Shown here in pieces: positions 22,219 to 33,991 of a stretch of DNA of 64,000 nt; positions within the stretch are counted from its first letter, which is position 1, and each line of letters starts with the position of its first letter. Location of the stretch: the NCBI RefSeq assembly GCF_910592395.1, contig NC_088322.1:10535431-10599430 (forward strand), given 5' to 3'. The notes beneath the pieces are model-generated. The model was not told where the DNA came from, searched no databases, and worked only from the letters and a program-made list of their open reading frames with translations. The DNA comes from Lineus longissimus. Its lineage: Eukaryota > Nemertea > Pilidiophora > Heteronemertea > Lineidae. Made by a program: the position numbers and the translations under genes.

Positions 22219-23135
22219 TTACGGAGCGCGACGGAAAATGTCTCTTGGAGAGAACTGTACCTTATGAGACAGTGGTATGATCCTATGGAGCTGCAGGGCA
22301 TATTTGCCTTTGATCATGTGGACATGGAAAACCAAATAATCTTCATGCACTGCCATCGCAGCAATATAAAACATCGATTTCGACAGCTTCACGCACGTTC
22401 TTTTCAAACGACGACACTTGGGGTAGAGTCGGAAAACTTCCAAGCAATGCGACCGGCTCATTAGTACAAGGACATGTCCCTGGTGGTGAGCGATGTACAG
22501 CAGACACGCCTGGCTCGTCTTTAATATTGAGTGGAACCTGTAGCGTCGGGTAAGCTCCCAGGGTTTTTCTTTGTCCCAGGATAAGAATCTCACCTTCAGT
22601 TCACTCGGCAAAATCTGGTCTCGTTTTCTACGCTTCCAGGAACCCACCCAGAGCATGCGGATGTCTGGTATGACGCCTGTTCTTGTGTTTACTCGCGTGA
22701 CATCTGGCAAATGAATCACTCTCATTTCTCTGAGGCCGTTAATCGGCTGAGGCGCTGAAAAATGCCAGTTTTGGAAATGAACTCGACGCTGAAGATGCTT
22801 TCGCGTGGCATGCACAAGTGAGTTTTTGCAAATGCTCGAAACGCCATCGTGTACGCCTAACCCATTGCTCGACTTCCCGATATTAATTAAGTCGAACAAT
22901 GGGTAAGCGTTCGCGTTGACGATTCGGGGGGGGGGGGTCTGCGAAAACTCCCTAAGGAATAAACGTTGGCCTTTATGCAAGGCATCCTCCGCAACCCTTG
23001 CGAACGACGAAGTACGAACGTCTGTGGTGCGTCAACTGCTCCTCGCGCCATTTCATTGACGCGGAAACTGGCGACTTTGGGAGAATTCTCCGCTGTAGAA
23101 ATTCTGATTGGTCGAATGTTTGTATAGTATTCTGG
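22219..23135 (-). pseudogene. 303-codon exon homolog, unit 1, frameshifted at a G-run
   Basis: Copy of the intact exon at 38879-39790. The acceptor-like end is altered to TTTTAAG. A 12-G run at about 22926-22937 (7 G in unit 3) shifts the frame, leaving a 3' part of 253 codons and a 5' part in another frame. The 3' part keeps the whole frame where the opposite strand gains a stop (22462-22464), which supports the - strand as the coding strand. Confidence 0.5.
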
Positions 23136-23377
23136 CTTAAAAGACAAGGTAGAAAATCTCGCGCGCCGGCCACTCCGACAACCCGAATCATCGTCCTACC
23201 TTCCAGTCTGTTAATACGATGGTAGAGATCCGTTGAATGAATCTGGAAGCATTGTGGAATAATCAGTCCATCAGCCTTTGGCCAACAATTAAGTGCTTAT
23301 CTGTGTCTATCAGTGATAATAGAGATATTAAGAAACATTTTATAGTGAGGTTTAGAAACAGATTATGCATGATAGAC

Positions 23378-24480
23378 AAACAGACGCTCACTTTTTTATT
23401 AGTGGAGATTTTCATGAAATCTAAAGTGATATTAGACCAGAAACGGTTTCCGCATATGTTCAGAAAGAAATTTTTGAAAAAATATAAAATTTTAGAGTCT
23501 GTAATTAATTTTAGTACCTTAATTTTGAAGAAATAAAAGTCTGTAATGCCCAGAATTCTAAATAAGAAAAAAACAGACCAACTTCAAAGGCAAATTAAGA
23601 TATTTTAAAAACATTTTTAAAATAAAAGATTAAGTTTGTTATGTGAAGGGTAATACAAAGATTATGAATATGTCAACCAACAATCGATAATTTCAATAGT
23701 TAAAGAAATATCACGAATTTTCTGAACACCTCTCAAAACGTCAACAACAAAAAACATGGCCGTTGGAAGGGAATTTTTGTGAAGTATATTATTAACGCTT
23801 TCGATATTCATCAAAATTACAAGTTGTCATTCGGTAAAAGTAGCCGAAAAATGGACTTTGAAAGCAAGCAAAATTTCGAAAAATTTCAGACAGAGTACGC
23901 CTAGTAAAGGGTACACTATGTAGCAACACTGCCATGGTGCGCTATGAAGGGGGAGGGCACATCCAGAAGACATGGGGTACCACGTAGAACCTGACACAAT
24001 TGGGGACAAGGCGCACCAAATAGCGATAAGGAACATCCATTAGAGGGAAGGGCCAGGCCGGTCTACTGTTTCATTGGCAAAAGTCATTTCTGAAGAACAT
24101 GGTTCTCCCCAGCAGATAAACAATACAGAGCCACGGTAATCCATATGTGTCATATCTTTACAAGTCTTCGTAACTGTCAGGTACCGCCATCTAATTAAGC
24201 TAAGAAATTGGAACTAGGCATTTGCGTAAAATTTAAAATATCGCCCGTTTTTAGGGCGGGGGACGATTTACAGCTGGAACCCCTGAACCAGCTCCCGCAG
24301 ATCTGTCATTCATCAAGTCAAAGCAAGTATGAACCTGGTTTAATCATGCGGTTTATCTTAACTATACTATACCTATAAAGTTGTTTATATACCCGTTTCT
24401 GGTCTAATATCACTTTAGATTTCATGAAAATCTCCACTAATAAAAATGTGAGAGCCAAAAAACGAGGTCTGTAAAGTCTT
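23378..24480. mobile_element. Foldback-type element, unit 1 form
   Basis: Inverted arms of about 100 bp (CTCACTTTTTTATTAGTGGA.. near 23385 and its reverse complement near 24385-24470) enclose about 0.9 kb. It sits in the presumed first intron of the secreted-protein gene. Units 2 and 3 carry rearranged forms: the interior is nearly deleted in unit 2 and duplicated in inverted order in unit 3. Confidence 0.65.
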
Positions 24481-24529
24481 TGGTCTGTAGAATAGACCCT
24501 GCCGGTATAGTCATGAACCGGAAACTTAC

Positions 24530-24871
24530 CGTCGTATTACGGTTATCACAAGTATACTTAAACATCGGACCGAATTCTTCCGCGTCTTCACCATACGCAT
24601 TCTCCTGGTAAAACAACACGCAACTCCTTAAGTTCGTGTCGGCGAAAGATGAACAGAGCTTTTGGTGACCTTCACACAGCCTGCCGCAGTCAATACGTGA
24701 CCTTGACCTCTGTTTTGAGGTCACCTTAGGGTCGTATTTCGGGTAGATGAGAGACGTGCGCTGATACGACGCATGCTTTGCGGCAACTGCCATCAACCTC
24801 AGCAAGCTGCTGCTGGCGACGACACAGACGGACAAACTTGTCAGGGGAGAAGGCCTGACAACTTTCCCCAT
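24530..24871 (-). CDS. Signal-peptide plus PAN/apple-like first exon, copy 1
   Basis: ATG at 24871, donor GTAAGT directly after 24530, 114 codons, phase 0. The N-terminus MGKVVRPSPLTSLSVCVVAS.. continues into a hydrophobic segment typical of a signal peptide. After it come CGRLCEGHQKLCSSFADTN, SCVLFYQ and a late Cys in YTCDNRN, a Cys spacing and CSSF..CVLF pattern like PAN/apple or WSC-type extracellular modules. It is the first exon of a secreted or surface protein; later exons are uncertain (the 303-codon or the 46-codon exons are phase-compatible). Close homologs lie at 31320, 33992, 45099 and 47753. The PAN assignment is a pattern judgement only. Confidence 0.6.
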
Positions 24872-26067
24872 CTTAACTGCTCTTCTAGGTCAAGGGTCAA
24901 GGTTAAGGCTCTTCAAGGGTGTATTGGTAGGTTACAGCTGAGGCGACGAGATTGCCATCGATTGCCATCGATTTGCGGCTAGCCGTCTTCGAAGTTGATT
25001 ATGAACGCAACGAAAAGGAATCATCGCTGTCATTGAAACGACGCCAGCAAAGATCGCTTCATCGCGCTTCACACTGGACCGCGTGGGGGGACAGGATATT
25101 CTATTTGCCGGTGGTCCGCCGGCCTCGAAAACCAGAGTCAGGCGTGTGCTCCTTCCCACTCGCACGGTCGTTAGTCCCGAGCGTTGGCCTGAAGTTCAGG
25201 ATGGTGGTCCGCAGGGTGATATCAACTTGCGGGTTACTCGTACACACCGCCTACCATAGACGCTGTGGGTCGGTCTCGTCAATGATCGAGATGACGAAGG
25301 GTCTTCTACCTCAACAGTCGACTTACTTGCAACATATCCGCTGAACATTTGAAAACAAGTCTCTGAATTGAACGTTTACAAATTAACTGTTCCTTTTTCA
25401 CCACAAGAAGATTTGAATTTACAAATCGGATCTGGAAACGAGACACGGATGAAAACAACGTCTTATATATTCCACGTAGTAGGTCACCAGAACGACTACG
25501 ACGATTAATTACGTGTAGACGTGGTTAGTGTTGACGTTCCAGCTGGCGTTGGTGAGAAACACCTTCACCACGACCACTGTAGGTAACCTTGCTCCCGAGC
25601 AGACTTTAGATATGGGGAATTGCCGGAGCGATCACTCATATATACTTCACTCATATGATATTGTACGCAAAATTACAATGATGGAGCACATGAAAGCAGC
25701 TTTTTAGTTTTTTTTAGCAGAATCTTGAAAAAACGATACTTATGTTCAGAACAAATCCAATATCATTTTGAAAAGCCTGAGTAAGTATTGATTAAGCTTT
25801 TTTTCTTCATCAGCGTGTTGTAGATAATTTTATTGTGCCTATTATACTCTTAAATGTTTATCGGCTGTGTATCAAGCGATTAGTCCTTCGGGCAGGCGAC
25901 TTGGTTCTGGGTGTTCAAACAATACCAGGCATATAAATCCTAAGTATGGGCATTTCATGATACCAGACATGTCCTAGGTCATGGGTGTTCCAAAGATACC
26001 AGACATATCGTCGGTCAGGATTGCTTAAACGATACCAGATATAACCCAGGTCCTGAACATTTCAATG
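24872..26067. promoter_or_regulatory. Shared spacer between secreted first exon and next dispanin
   Basis: About 1.3 kb separates the - strand ATG at 24871 from the + strand dispanin remnant at 26198. It holds a short direct repeat (GATTGCCATC twice, about 24950-24970) and a minisatellite of about 37 bp (ATACCAGACAT.. units, 25905-26060). Open frames in it (for example 130 codons at 24952) are broken by single-base indels in other copies, so it is not coding. Its position fits a divergent promoter region, which is inference. Confidence 0.4.
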
Positions 26068-26197
26068 GTACCGGACACATCCTATCACAACCTAACAGCC
26101 TGATCCTATTTTAGACATCTTTTTTCGGACTGGAGTCCTTTACTTACTTAAAGTGATTCAATTTGGATAACCAATCTTCGAGAGGAATTTAACAGGA

Positions 26198-27216
26198 ATG
26201 GCTTATTATGACCCTAACCCCCCTAGAGTTCCAAACAGGCACAATCCACTTCAACCGGCATTCCCTAACCAAGGGTACGGACATCCATCGGGCCCAGATT
26301 ACCTATCTTGTTGAGTAATAAATAGAGAAATTGAAATTCCATCAATGACGCCGTTGTGTCGTCGTTGCCGCAATCATGGTTTCATGAATGTTGGCTCAAA
26401 GAAAGGCTGACATTGAGCAGGTTGTTGGTTACAGGACGTGTAAAACTTTGAAACGTCCCTAAGGATGGAGTGTCCGGGGACAAAGTATCACGATGTGATA
26501 TCTGACGTATTGGCGGACTTGGTCTCCATAGAACCGTATCGATTATCCGTCATCATACAATAGAGACGGACACTTTTCCAGGGAGTGGGCATTTTAGACG
26601 GCAACGCTAGCCATCAACATGTATGTACTATAATACTACAGTCAGGGTGTCTTGCTACTTTCCTTATGGCACTAACATCCTCGAAAAAATGGTCGTAAGA
26701 CTATTTTGTGGGATCTTTGTTTGATTACACTCCGGGCGCCGTGGACCGGCCTCGTCCTGTCACATTGAGGAAAGACTCATCAGGATGACGAAATGGACAG
26801 GATAGGAGTCTATGGTTTATAGCTATAGAGATCTTTTTTAACTGAAGTCTTGGGTCGCTCACAATCCTACTGTCTTCTTTCAGGTTGTGACACGCGAGCC
26901 CCAAGGAATGACCGTGATCGTCCAGAGGGAGCCCGAAAAACCCAACAACTACCTGGCCTTCTCCATCTGCGTCTGCCTCCTCTTCAACCCTCTCTGCGGG
27001 GGCATTGCGATCAGTATGTCCATGGGGTCCAGGCGCGCCGCGGAGAGGGATGATCTCAAGGAAGCCAAGAAAGCCGGCAAGTGCGCTCTTGGTCTCAACA
27101 TCACTGGAGTCATCCTGACCGTCCTGGGCGTTGGCATAGCTCTGGCGGTGTACTTCACGGTTGGATGGGGAGCTGTGTACAATTCAGTAAATAATGCACT
27201 GAACTCCTTCAGTTAG
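26198..27216 (+). pseudogene. Dispanin copy 2, exon 1 truncated by deletion
   Basis: Exon 1 starts normally (ATG at 26198) but after the GHPSGP codons about 220 bp are missing relative to copy 1 (positions 18929-19149), removing the rest of exon 1 and the donor. The frame then reads DYLSC and stops at 26312-26314. Exon 2 (26884-27216, acceptor TTTCAG) is intact, 110 codons plus stop, with only two residue changes from copy 1. Internal initiation at Met 26908 of exon 2 could yield a CD225 core, but normal splicing cannot. Confidence 0.8.
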
Positions 27217-27453
27217 TTGACTCTTTAAGTGACACCTGATCTAAGACTGTATTTTCAACTTGACGACTGCGACTTTCGGTCCGTCGGATGCCACGGAATA
27301 GAATAGAATCCATGCATAGAAGGGATGATGCCGTTTCGAGCATCGCGACATATAGCTCTTAATTGACCGGATATCATCCTTGAAAAATGTAACCATCTGT
27401 GATAAATATACAAAAACATTATTTTTCGTGACTATATCTTTTGATATAGATGA

Positions 27454-27849
27454 TCACTGAACCGAATAAACAATCATTTGTCTTGAGACAACTCCAAGGC
27501 TAAAACCACTCATGTTTGTATACATCACAAAAGCAGACGTATTTTGATGAAGCCCGTGGACATTACCTGTAGAAAATTTCTGAACTGATAAAATTAAATC
27601 CAGGTCATTTCTAAAATTGATCCTGTACAAAGCGGCACACCTGGGTGACCCTGCCGACATATAGAACTGTATCCACTTCCGGTTAGGTGACCAAAATGGC
27701 GTCTTGACGTCCATTCGCCATTTTGTGACCCATCTCCTGAATAATTTCATGTGCTTTTGTCGGGTGATGAAGATCCGCTTGGGCTTGTGAATCCAAGTGA
27801 GGATAAAAAACGCCTGCAATTTGTGAAATAAAACCTGACAACCTGACAT
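27454..27849 (-). CDS. 131-codon frame, unit 2 copy
   Basis: Equivalent of 20278-20673, open throughout, identical at the protein level to the unit 3 copy at 35898-36293. No domain is recognised. Its coding status is uncertain for the reasons given at the unit 1 copy. Confidence 0.22.
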   Translation of the reverse strand: MSGCQVLFHKLQAFFILTWIHKPKRIFITRQKHMKLFRRWVTKWRMDVKTPFWSPNRKWIQFYMSAGSPRCAALYRINFRNDLDLILSVQKFSTGNVHGLHQNTSAFVMYTNMSGFSLGVVSRQMIVYSVQ

Positions 27850-28028
27850 AATGGTACGGTTTGCGCATAAAAGACATGATCGCTAACGCACATCTCCTTC
27901 AATGAAAATACTTCAATGAAAGTCTCTCACAGCAGTCGTCCACTTATGGAATTATCTCTTTATGGTATAGGCTTACGGTGTCGGTAACTCTGGTGTAGCA
28001 CTTCGCTTGTTCCCCATATTTCGGTGTT

Positions 28029-28138
28029 AGTAGTCTTATATGCCTGCCCAGCCCATAATGTACTAAGTGACCCCAGATCAGGGGTCACATCAGGGGTCAC
28101 TTAGTACATTATGGGCTGGGCAGGCATATAAGACTACT
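28029..28138. repeat. Perfect 46-bp palindrome arms, unit 2
   Basis: Arms 28029-28074 and 28093-28138 are exact reverse complements (46 of 46), separated by 18 bp that themselves contain a GGGGTCACATCA repeat. Single-stranded DNA here would form a stable hairpin. Confidence 0.97.
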
Positions 28139-28331
28139 GTGTTTCCACACAATAGACAGCCATCTATTTTTCGGCGTTCCCAAACAAAGAGGGGAAACAC
28201 TCAGAAACGGAAACACTCAAAACTTTACACCGGAATCAAAATGCCAACGACGTGAGATTAATCTTCCCATCTAATCTGCATCTGGGAGTGAGTGACTTGA
28301 AAAGTGACTTGAAAATTGCGCGCTTACTTAC

Positions 28332-28469
28332 CGAGTGTATCACCGCTATCTGTCCCTTGTCACTAATTATGATCTTCGCTCCTATCATACAGGAGCGCGT
28401 CCCATGAACGTATCGCGGAAACTTTGTCACCAACTTTATCCGAAAAGGGAAATTGCCATTAGACTGGCG
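28332..28469 (-). CDS. 46-codon internal exon, unit 2
   Basis: Same length, splice signals and phase as 21093-21230. One visible change is Thr for Lys in the HGTRSCMIGA stretch. It supports a repeated gene model but has no recognised domain. Confidence 0.38.
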
Positions 28470-29637
28470 CTAAAATGTAAGATCTTCCCTCCAGATTCTT
28501 TCACAATAGAGACTTTAAGCAACGTCTCGGGTTACATTTCGACGTTGTTAAGCCTCTCTATTATGGCAGCTCTAGACAACCGGCAATCGCCGCCTACTCA
28601 CTCGCTTCATCGTCTATGCAATAACTACGGTACGGTTTGCGCATAAAAGACATCAATTTTAACGCAAAACGAGCGGGGCAAACCTATATTTCCACTAAAG
28701 AGAGACCAGTCAACTTAACCTGCCGCCCAGACGGTATGATGAGCATCAGACCCGACCATTAGGGTACGCAAATTAGGACACGCGAAGGTTGCCGAATGCC
28801 GTCATCCGCTCCTACTCTCTCTGAGGTCAAGATGACATGCAGCCCTTTATCAACAGCGGCACGCCGTAAGCACCTCAGCGAGTGTGGCTGAATGTACTCT
28901 TCTCAGTTGCGATGACATTACATTTGCCAAGAAGGTCATGTCTAAAGATCAACCGGCTACCCGTCTCGTTCTCGTTCTCGGAGGATCGGGTAGGGTGTTT
29001 TCGCAAATGTCCCCCGAAATCCTAACGCGAACGCCTATCTCATCGTTTGACCTTGTATATTAACGACGTCGAAAACTGAGAAAGGCGTTCACGTAGACCT
29101 TTCGGGGGTTTTGGGAAAACTCCCTTTTATAAAAAATCTATTACTTTAAATAAATGATTGAAGTAATGGGTTTTTGCTTTGATACATAGTATAGGACTCG
29201 TCTGTGGAAGGTGTAGGTGAAATGTTAGCAGTGCATTACATCATTTTGTTATTCATAAAAATCCCTGTTCCCGGTAGGGTACTGTCTATAAAACCAGTAC
29301 ACGAAGTAGGTCGATATGAAATATTGACCTGCTTTTCCAAACAAATAAATTCTTGGGCATTATTAATGCTGCGACAGTTGTCAGGAACAGTTCTTTGGGA
29401 AAGCGATGAGAGTAGTGGGAGTGTTTCACTGACCGGCTCCGTCTCGCTACGTCGCGTTCCCACATCCTTTCCGTCAAAATCACCAACACAGAGTCGCATT
29501 TAGCGGGGATGTATGGGGGGGGGGGGGCAACTGCCTCCGAAGACGTCTCCGAAAAACGTTTTTTAATGCATATTTGGCCTCTTTGGGGGCAAGAAGTGAT
29601 TCGTACTCAGTGGAACCCTACACTAGTGGGGACGTTT

Positions 29638-30557
29638 TTACGGAGCGCGACGGAAAATGTATCTTGGAGAGAACTGTACCTTATGAGACAGTGGTATGAT
29701 CCTATGGAGCTGCAGGGCATATTTGCCTTTAATCATGTGGACATGGAAAACCAAATAATCTTCATGCATTGCCATCGCAGCAATATAAAATATCGATTTC
29801 GACAGCTTTACGCACGTTCTTTTCAAACGACGACACTTGGGGTATAAGAGTCGGAAAACTTCCAAGCAATGCGACCGGCTCGTCTGTACAAGGACATGTC
29901 CCTGGTGGTGAGCGATGTACAGCAGACACGCCTGGCTCTTCTTTAATTTGGAGTGGAACCTGTAGCGTCGGGTAAGCTCCCAGGGTTTTTCTTTGTCCCA
30001 GGATAAGAATCTCACCGTCAGTTCACTCGGCAAAATCTGGTCTCGTTTTCTACGCTTCCAGGAACACACCCAAAGCATGCGGATGTCGGGTATGACGCCT
30101 GTTCTTGTGTTTACTCGCGTGACATCTGGCAAACGAATCACTTTCATTTGTCTGAGGCCGTTAATCGGCTGAGGCGCTGAAAAATGACAGTTTTGGAAAT
30201 GAACTCGACGCTGAAGATGCTTTCGCGTGGCATGCACACGTGAGTTTTTGCAAATGCCCGAAACGCCATCGTGTACGCCTGCGCCTAACCCATTGCTCGA
30301 CTTCCCGATATTAATTAAGTCGAACAATGGGTAAGCGTTCGCGTTGACGATTCGGGGGGTTTGCGAAAACTCCCTAAGGAATAAACGTTGGCCTTTATGC
30401 AAGGCATCCTCCGCAACCCTTGCGAACGACGAAGTACGAACGTCTGTGGTGCGTCAACTGGTCCTCGCGCCATTTCATTGACGCCGAAACTGGCGACCTC
30501 GGGAGAATCCTTCGCTGTAGAAATTCTGATTGGTCGAAAGTTTGCACAGTATTCTGG
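29638..30557 (-). pseudogene. 303-codon exon homolog, unit 2, frameshifted
   Basis: Acceptor TTTTCAG intact; a 6-G run near 30354-30359 against 7 G in unit 3 breaks the frame between the 5' part (to THCST) and a 254-codon 3' part. The 3' part differs from unit 3 by in-frame insertions of 3 nt (extra Leu in RLLYPK) and 6 nt (extra GA in GLGAGVHDG), which keep the - strand frame open while closing the + strand frame. Confidence 0.5.
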
Positions 30558-30922
30558 CTGAAAAGACAAGGTAGAAAATCTCGCGCGCCGGCCACTCCGA
30601 CAACCCGAATCATCGTCCTACCTTCCAGTCTGTTAATACGATGGTAGAGATCCGTTGAATGAATCTGGAAGCATTGTGGAATAATCAGTCCATCAGCCTT
30701 TGGCCAACAATTAAGTGCTTATCTGTGTCTATCAGTGATAATAGCGATATTCAGAAACATTTTATAGTGAGGTTTAGAAACAGATTATGCATGATAGACA
30801 AACAGAGCCGATACGTCATATTTACGTTCTGATTTTGAAGTGCCCATCCAACAGCCAATGAGAGCGAAAATTACGCGCGAAATTGCGTTACGATTCCTTT
30901 GCTCTACATAGTTCGGTATAGT

Positions 30923-31294
30923 CGGCAGGGGCTATTCTACAGACCAAAGACTTTACAGACCTCGTTTTTTGGCGCTCACTTTTTTATTAGTGGAAATTTT
31001 CATGAAATCTAAAGTGATATTAGACCAGAAACGGTTTCCGCATATGTTCAGAAAGAAATTTTTGAAAAAAAATTTAATTTTAGTACCTTGATTTTGAAGA
31101 AATAAAAGTCTGTAATGCCCAGACCTGGTTTAATCATGCGGTTTATCTTAACTATACTATACCTAACAAGTTGTTTATATACCCGTTTCTTGTCTAATAT
31201 CACTTTAGATTTCATGAAAATCTCCACTAATAAAAAAGTGAGAGCCAAAAAACGAGGTCTGTAAAGTCTTTGGTCTGTAGAATAGACCCTGCCG
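30923..31294. mobile_element. Compact foldback, 112-bp arms, unit 2 form
   Basis: Left arm 30923-31034 and right arm 31183-31294 are about 95% identical reverse complements with a 148-bp spacer. The right arm runs to within 26 bp of the donor of the secreted first exon (31320). Compared with unit 1, nearly all of the interior is deleted. Confidence 0.85.
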
Positions 31295-31319
31295 GTATAG
31301 TCATGAACCGGAAACTTAC

Positions 31320-31661
31320 CGTCGTATTACGGTTATCACAAGTATACTTAAACATCGGACCGAATTCTTCCGCGTCTTCACCATAGGCATTCTCCTGGTA
31401 AAACAAAACGCAACTCTTCAAGTTCGTGTCGGCGAAAGATGAACAGAGCTTTTGGTGACCTTCACACAGCCTGCCGCAGTCAATACGTGACCTTGACCTC
31501 TGTTTCGAGGTCACCTGAGGGTCGTATTTCGGGTAGATGAGAGACGTGCGCTGATACGACGCATGCTTTGCGGCAACTGCCATCAACCTCAGCAAGCTGC
31601 TGCTGGCGACGACACAGACGGACAAACTTGTCAGGGGAGAAGGCCTGACAACTTTCCCCAT
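31320..31661 (-). CDS. Signal-peptide plus PAN/apple-like first exon, copy 2
   Basis: 114 codons from ATG at 31661 to a GTAAGT donor. It differs from copy 1 at a few residues (YDPQV, NLKSC). The phase-0 end is the same as in all copies. Upstream, the 5' flank equivalent to 24872-25850 carries a one-base deletion in a G-run (GTGGGGG here, GTGGGGGG in copy 1). Confidence 0.58.
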
Positions 31662-32639
31662 CTTAACTGCTCTTCTAGGTCAAGGGTCAAGGTCAAGGCT
31701 GTTCAAGGGTGTATTGGTAGGTTACAGCTGAGGCGACGAGATTGCCATCGATTGCCATCGATTTGCGGCTAGCCGTCTTCGAAGTTGATTGTGAACACAA
31801 CGAAAAGGAATCATCGCCGTCATTGAAACGAAGCCAGCAAAGATCGCTTCATCGCGCTTCACACTGGACCGCGTGGGGGACAGGATATTCTATTTGCCGG
31901 TGGTCCGCCGGCCTCGAAAACCAGAGTCAGGCGTGTGCTCCTTCCCACTCGCACGGTCGTTAGTACCGAGCGTTGGCCTGAAGTTCAGGATGGTGGTCCG
32001 CAGGGTGATATCAACTTGCGGGTTACTCGCACACACCGCCTACCATAGACGCTGTGGGTCGGTCTCGTCAATGATCGAGATGACGAAGGGTCTTCTACCT
32101 CAACAGTCGACTTACTTGCAACATATCCGCTGAACATTTGAAAACAAGTCTCTGAATTGAACGTTTACAAATTAACTGTTCACCACAACAACATTTGAAT
32201 TTACAAATCGGATCTGGAAACGAGACACGGATGAAAACAACGTCTTATATATTCCACGTAGTAGGTCACCAGAACGACTACGACGATTAATTACGTGTAG
32301 ACGTGGTTAGTGTTGACGTTCCAGCTGGCGTTGGTGAGAAACACCTTCACCACGACCACTGTAGGTAACCTTGCTCCCGAGCAGACTTTAGATATGGGGA
32401 ATTGCCGGAGCGATCACTCATATATACTTCACTAATATGATATTGTACATGAAAGCAGCTGTTTAGTTTCTTAGCAGAATCTTGAATAAACGATACTTAT
32501 GTTCGAAACAAATCCAATATCATTTTGAAAAGCCTGAGTAAGTATTGATCAAACTTGTTTTCTTCATCAGCGCGTTGTAGATAATTTCATTGCGCCTATT
32601 ATATTCTTAAATGTTTTATCGGCTGTGTATCAAGCGATT

Positions 32640-32835
32640 AGTCCTTCGGACAGGCGACTTGGTTCTGGGTGTTCAAAAAATACCAGACATATAAATCCTA
32701 AGTCTGGGCATTTCATGATACCAGACATGTCCTAGGTCATGGGTGTTCCAAAGATACCAGACATATCGTCGGTCAGGATTGCTTACACGATACCAGATAA
32801 TATAACCCAGGTCCTGAACATTTTAATGGTACTTA
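32640..32835. repeat. About 37-bp minisatellite tail
   Basis: Degenerate ATACCAGACATATxx repeats separated by CATGGGTGTTCC-like spacers; also at 25905-26060, 46430-46600 and 49080-49255. It marks the ends of the array units. Confidence 0.7.
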
Positions 32836-33950
32836 TGTCTTATGTCAAGGGCAATGATTGATATGACATATCCCAAAATCACGAAAACGTATGTATACAG
32901 AATATACACGGACCCTATCGCAGATTTAATTGTGTCCTGATCCCACTCCTGGCTCCCCTGCCGTTGGCCATCCATACTACATATTACGCTCATAAAACGT
33001 CCTCACAGGAGTAATGCTGCGAGAATTTGCACTGCACATGAGGGTCCTGGTAAGTAAGTAAGTTCGGAATAAAGATAAGGTGTGATCTAACAGTCGTCAG
33101 CACCATGTTTGGGGTTCATGGAATAACTCGTCCCCCGTTTTCACCCCAAGACGGGGTAATTTTTAATTGTGAGTAATTGCGTAGTTCCACCTTTATAGCT
33201 CTGATGGCGCCAGCTGGGGTACTGTCAAAATCATTGATGAGGCAACTCACGAAACTCTACATGGTGGCCAAGAAAGGTTTTCCCTTGCACAATAGAATTC
33301 TATTGTGTATCCATTGTGTGAGGGAAAATAATTCTGGGCCACCCTGTTCAAAGACATCGGAGCAAAAGTGAAAAACGGGGACATTTCTGTTTTCCACTGC
33401 AACGGGCCTGTATATTTTATCGTTGCTCTATATTATTACCTGCAGAAATGACTTTCGGCCAATGAGACAGTACTGCACCACATATGTTCTGGATGTGCCC
33501 TCCCCTTCATCTGTTCATAGCTCGCCTTGTTGCCAGAGAGTGTACGAAGTCTTTACTGGATGTGCCATGCCCCTTCACTATGCGTACTCTGTCTGATCTA
33601 GATGTGTACTCTCCCATCGTAGTGCACCATGTTTCTACAGGGTGGACCTTGTCTCTACCCTTGGGGAAAAATGTGTCTCATTTTCACATGGTGAATATCT
33701 GATCATTTTCATAAAGGGATTGCATGAAATCAGAACACCAGACCTGATAGACAGCAGATGCTGGCACAACCAGACCTGATGAGATTGCAAATGCTGCCAC
33801 AACCAGACCTTGATCATGAAAATTGGAGAAATTTGTATGTGTCATATTGAACAACTTATGCCCGTTAGTCACACACTCTCCGAAGACAGTCACAACCCTG
33901 GAGGAGACACTACAAATTGTATTTTGCTTCATCATTCTTTCATTCATTGT
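32836..33950. repeat. Segment A, first copy, no gene seen
   Basis: A 1.1-kb block repeated at about 46,596-47,710 and 49,256-50,418. It contains a 20-bp perfect palindrome (CACAATAGAATTCTATTGTG, 33288-33307) inside a longer hairpin, and GGATGTGCC-type degenerate repeats (33485-33670). Part of it (32945-33035) resembles 41641-41720. Confidence 0.75.
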
Positions 33951-33991
33951 AGAATAGACCCTGCCGGTATAGTCATGAACCGGAAACTTAC

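Noticed and set aside
24952-25344. 130-codon + strand frame upstream of the secreted exon
   Set aside because: Single-base length differences in a G-run break it in copies at 31742 and 34414; looks like non-coding 5' flank.
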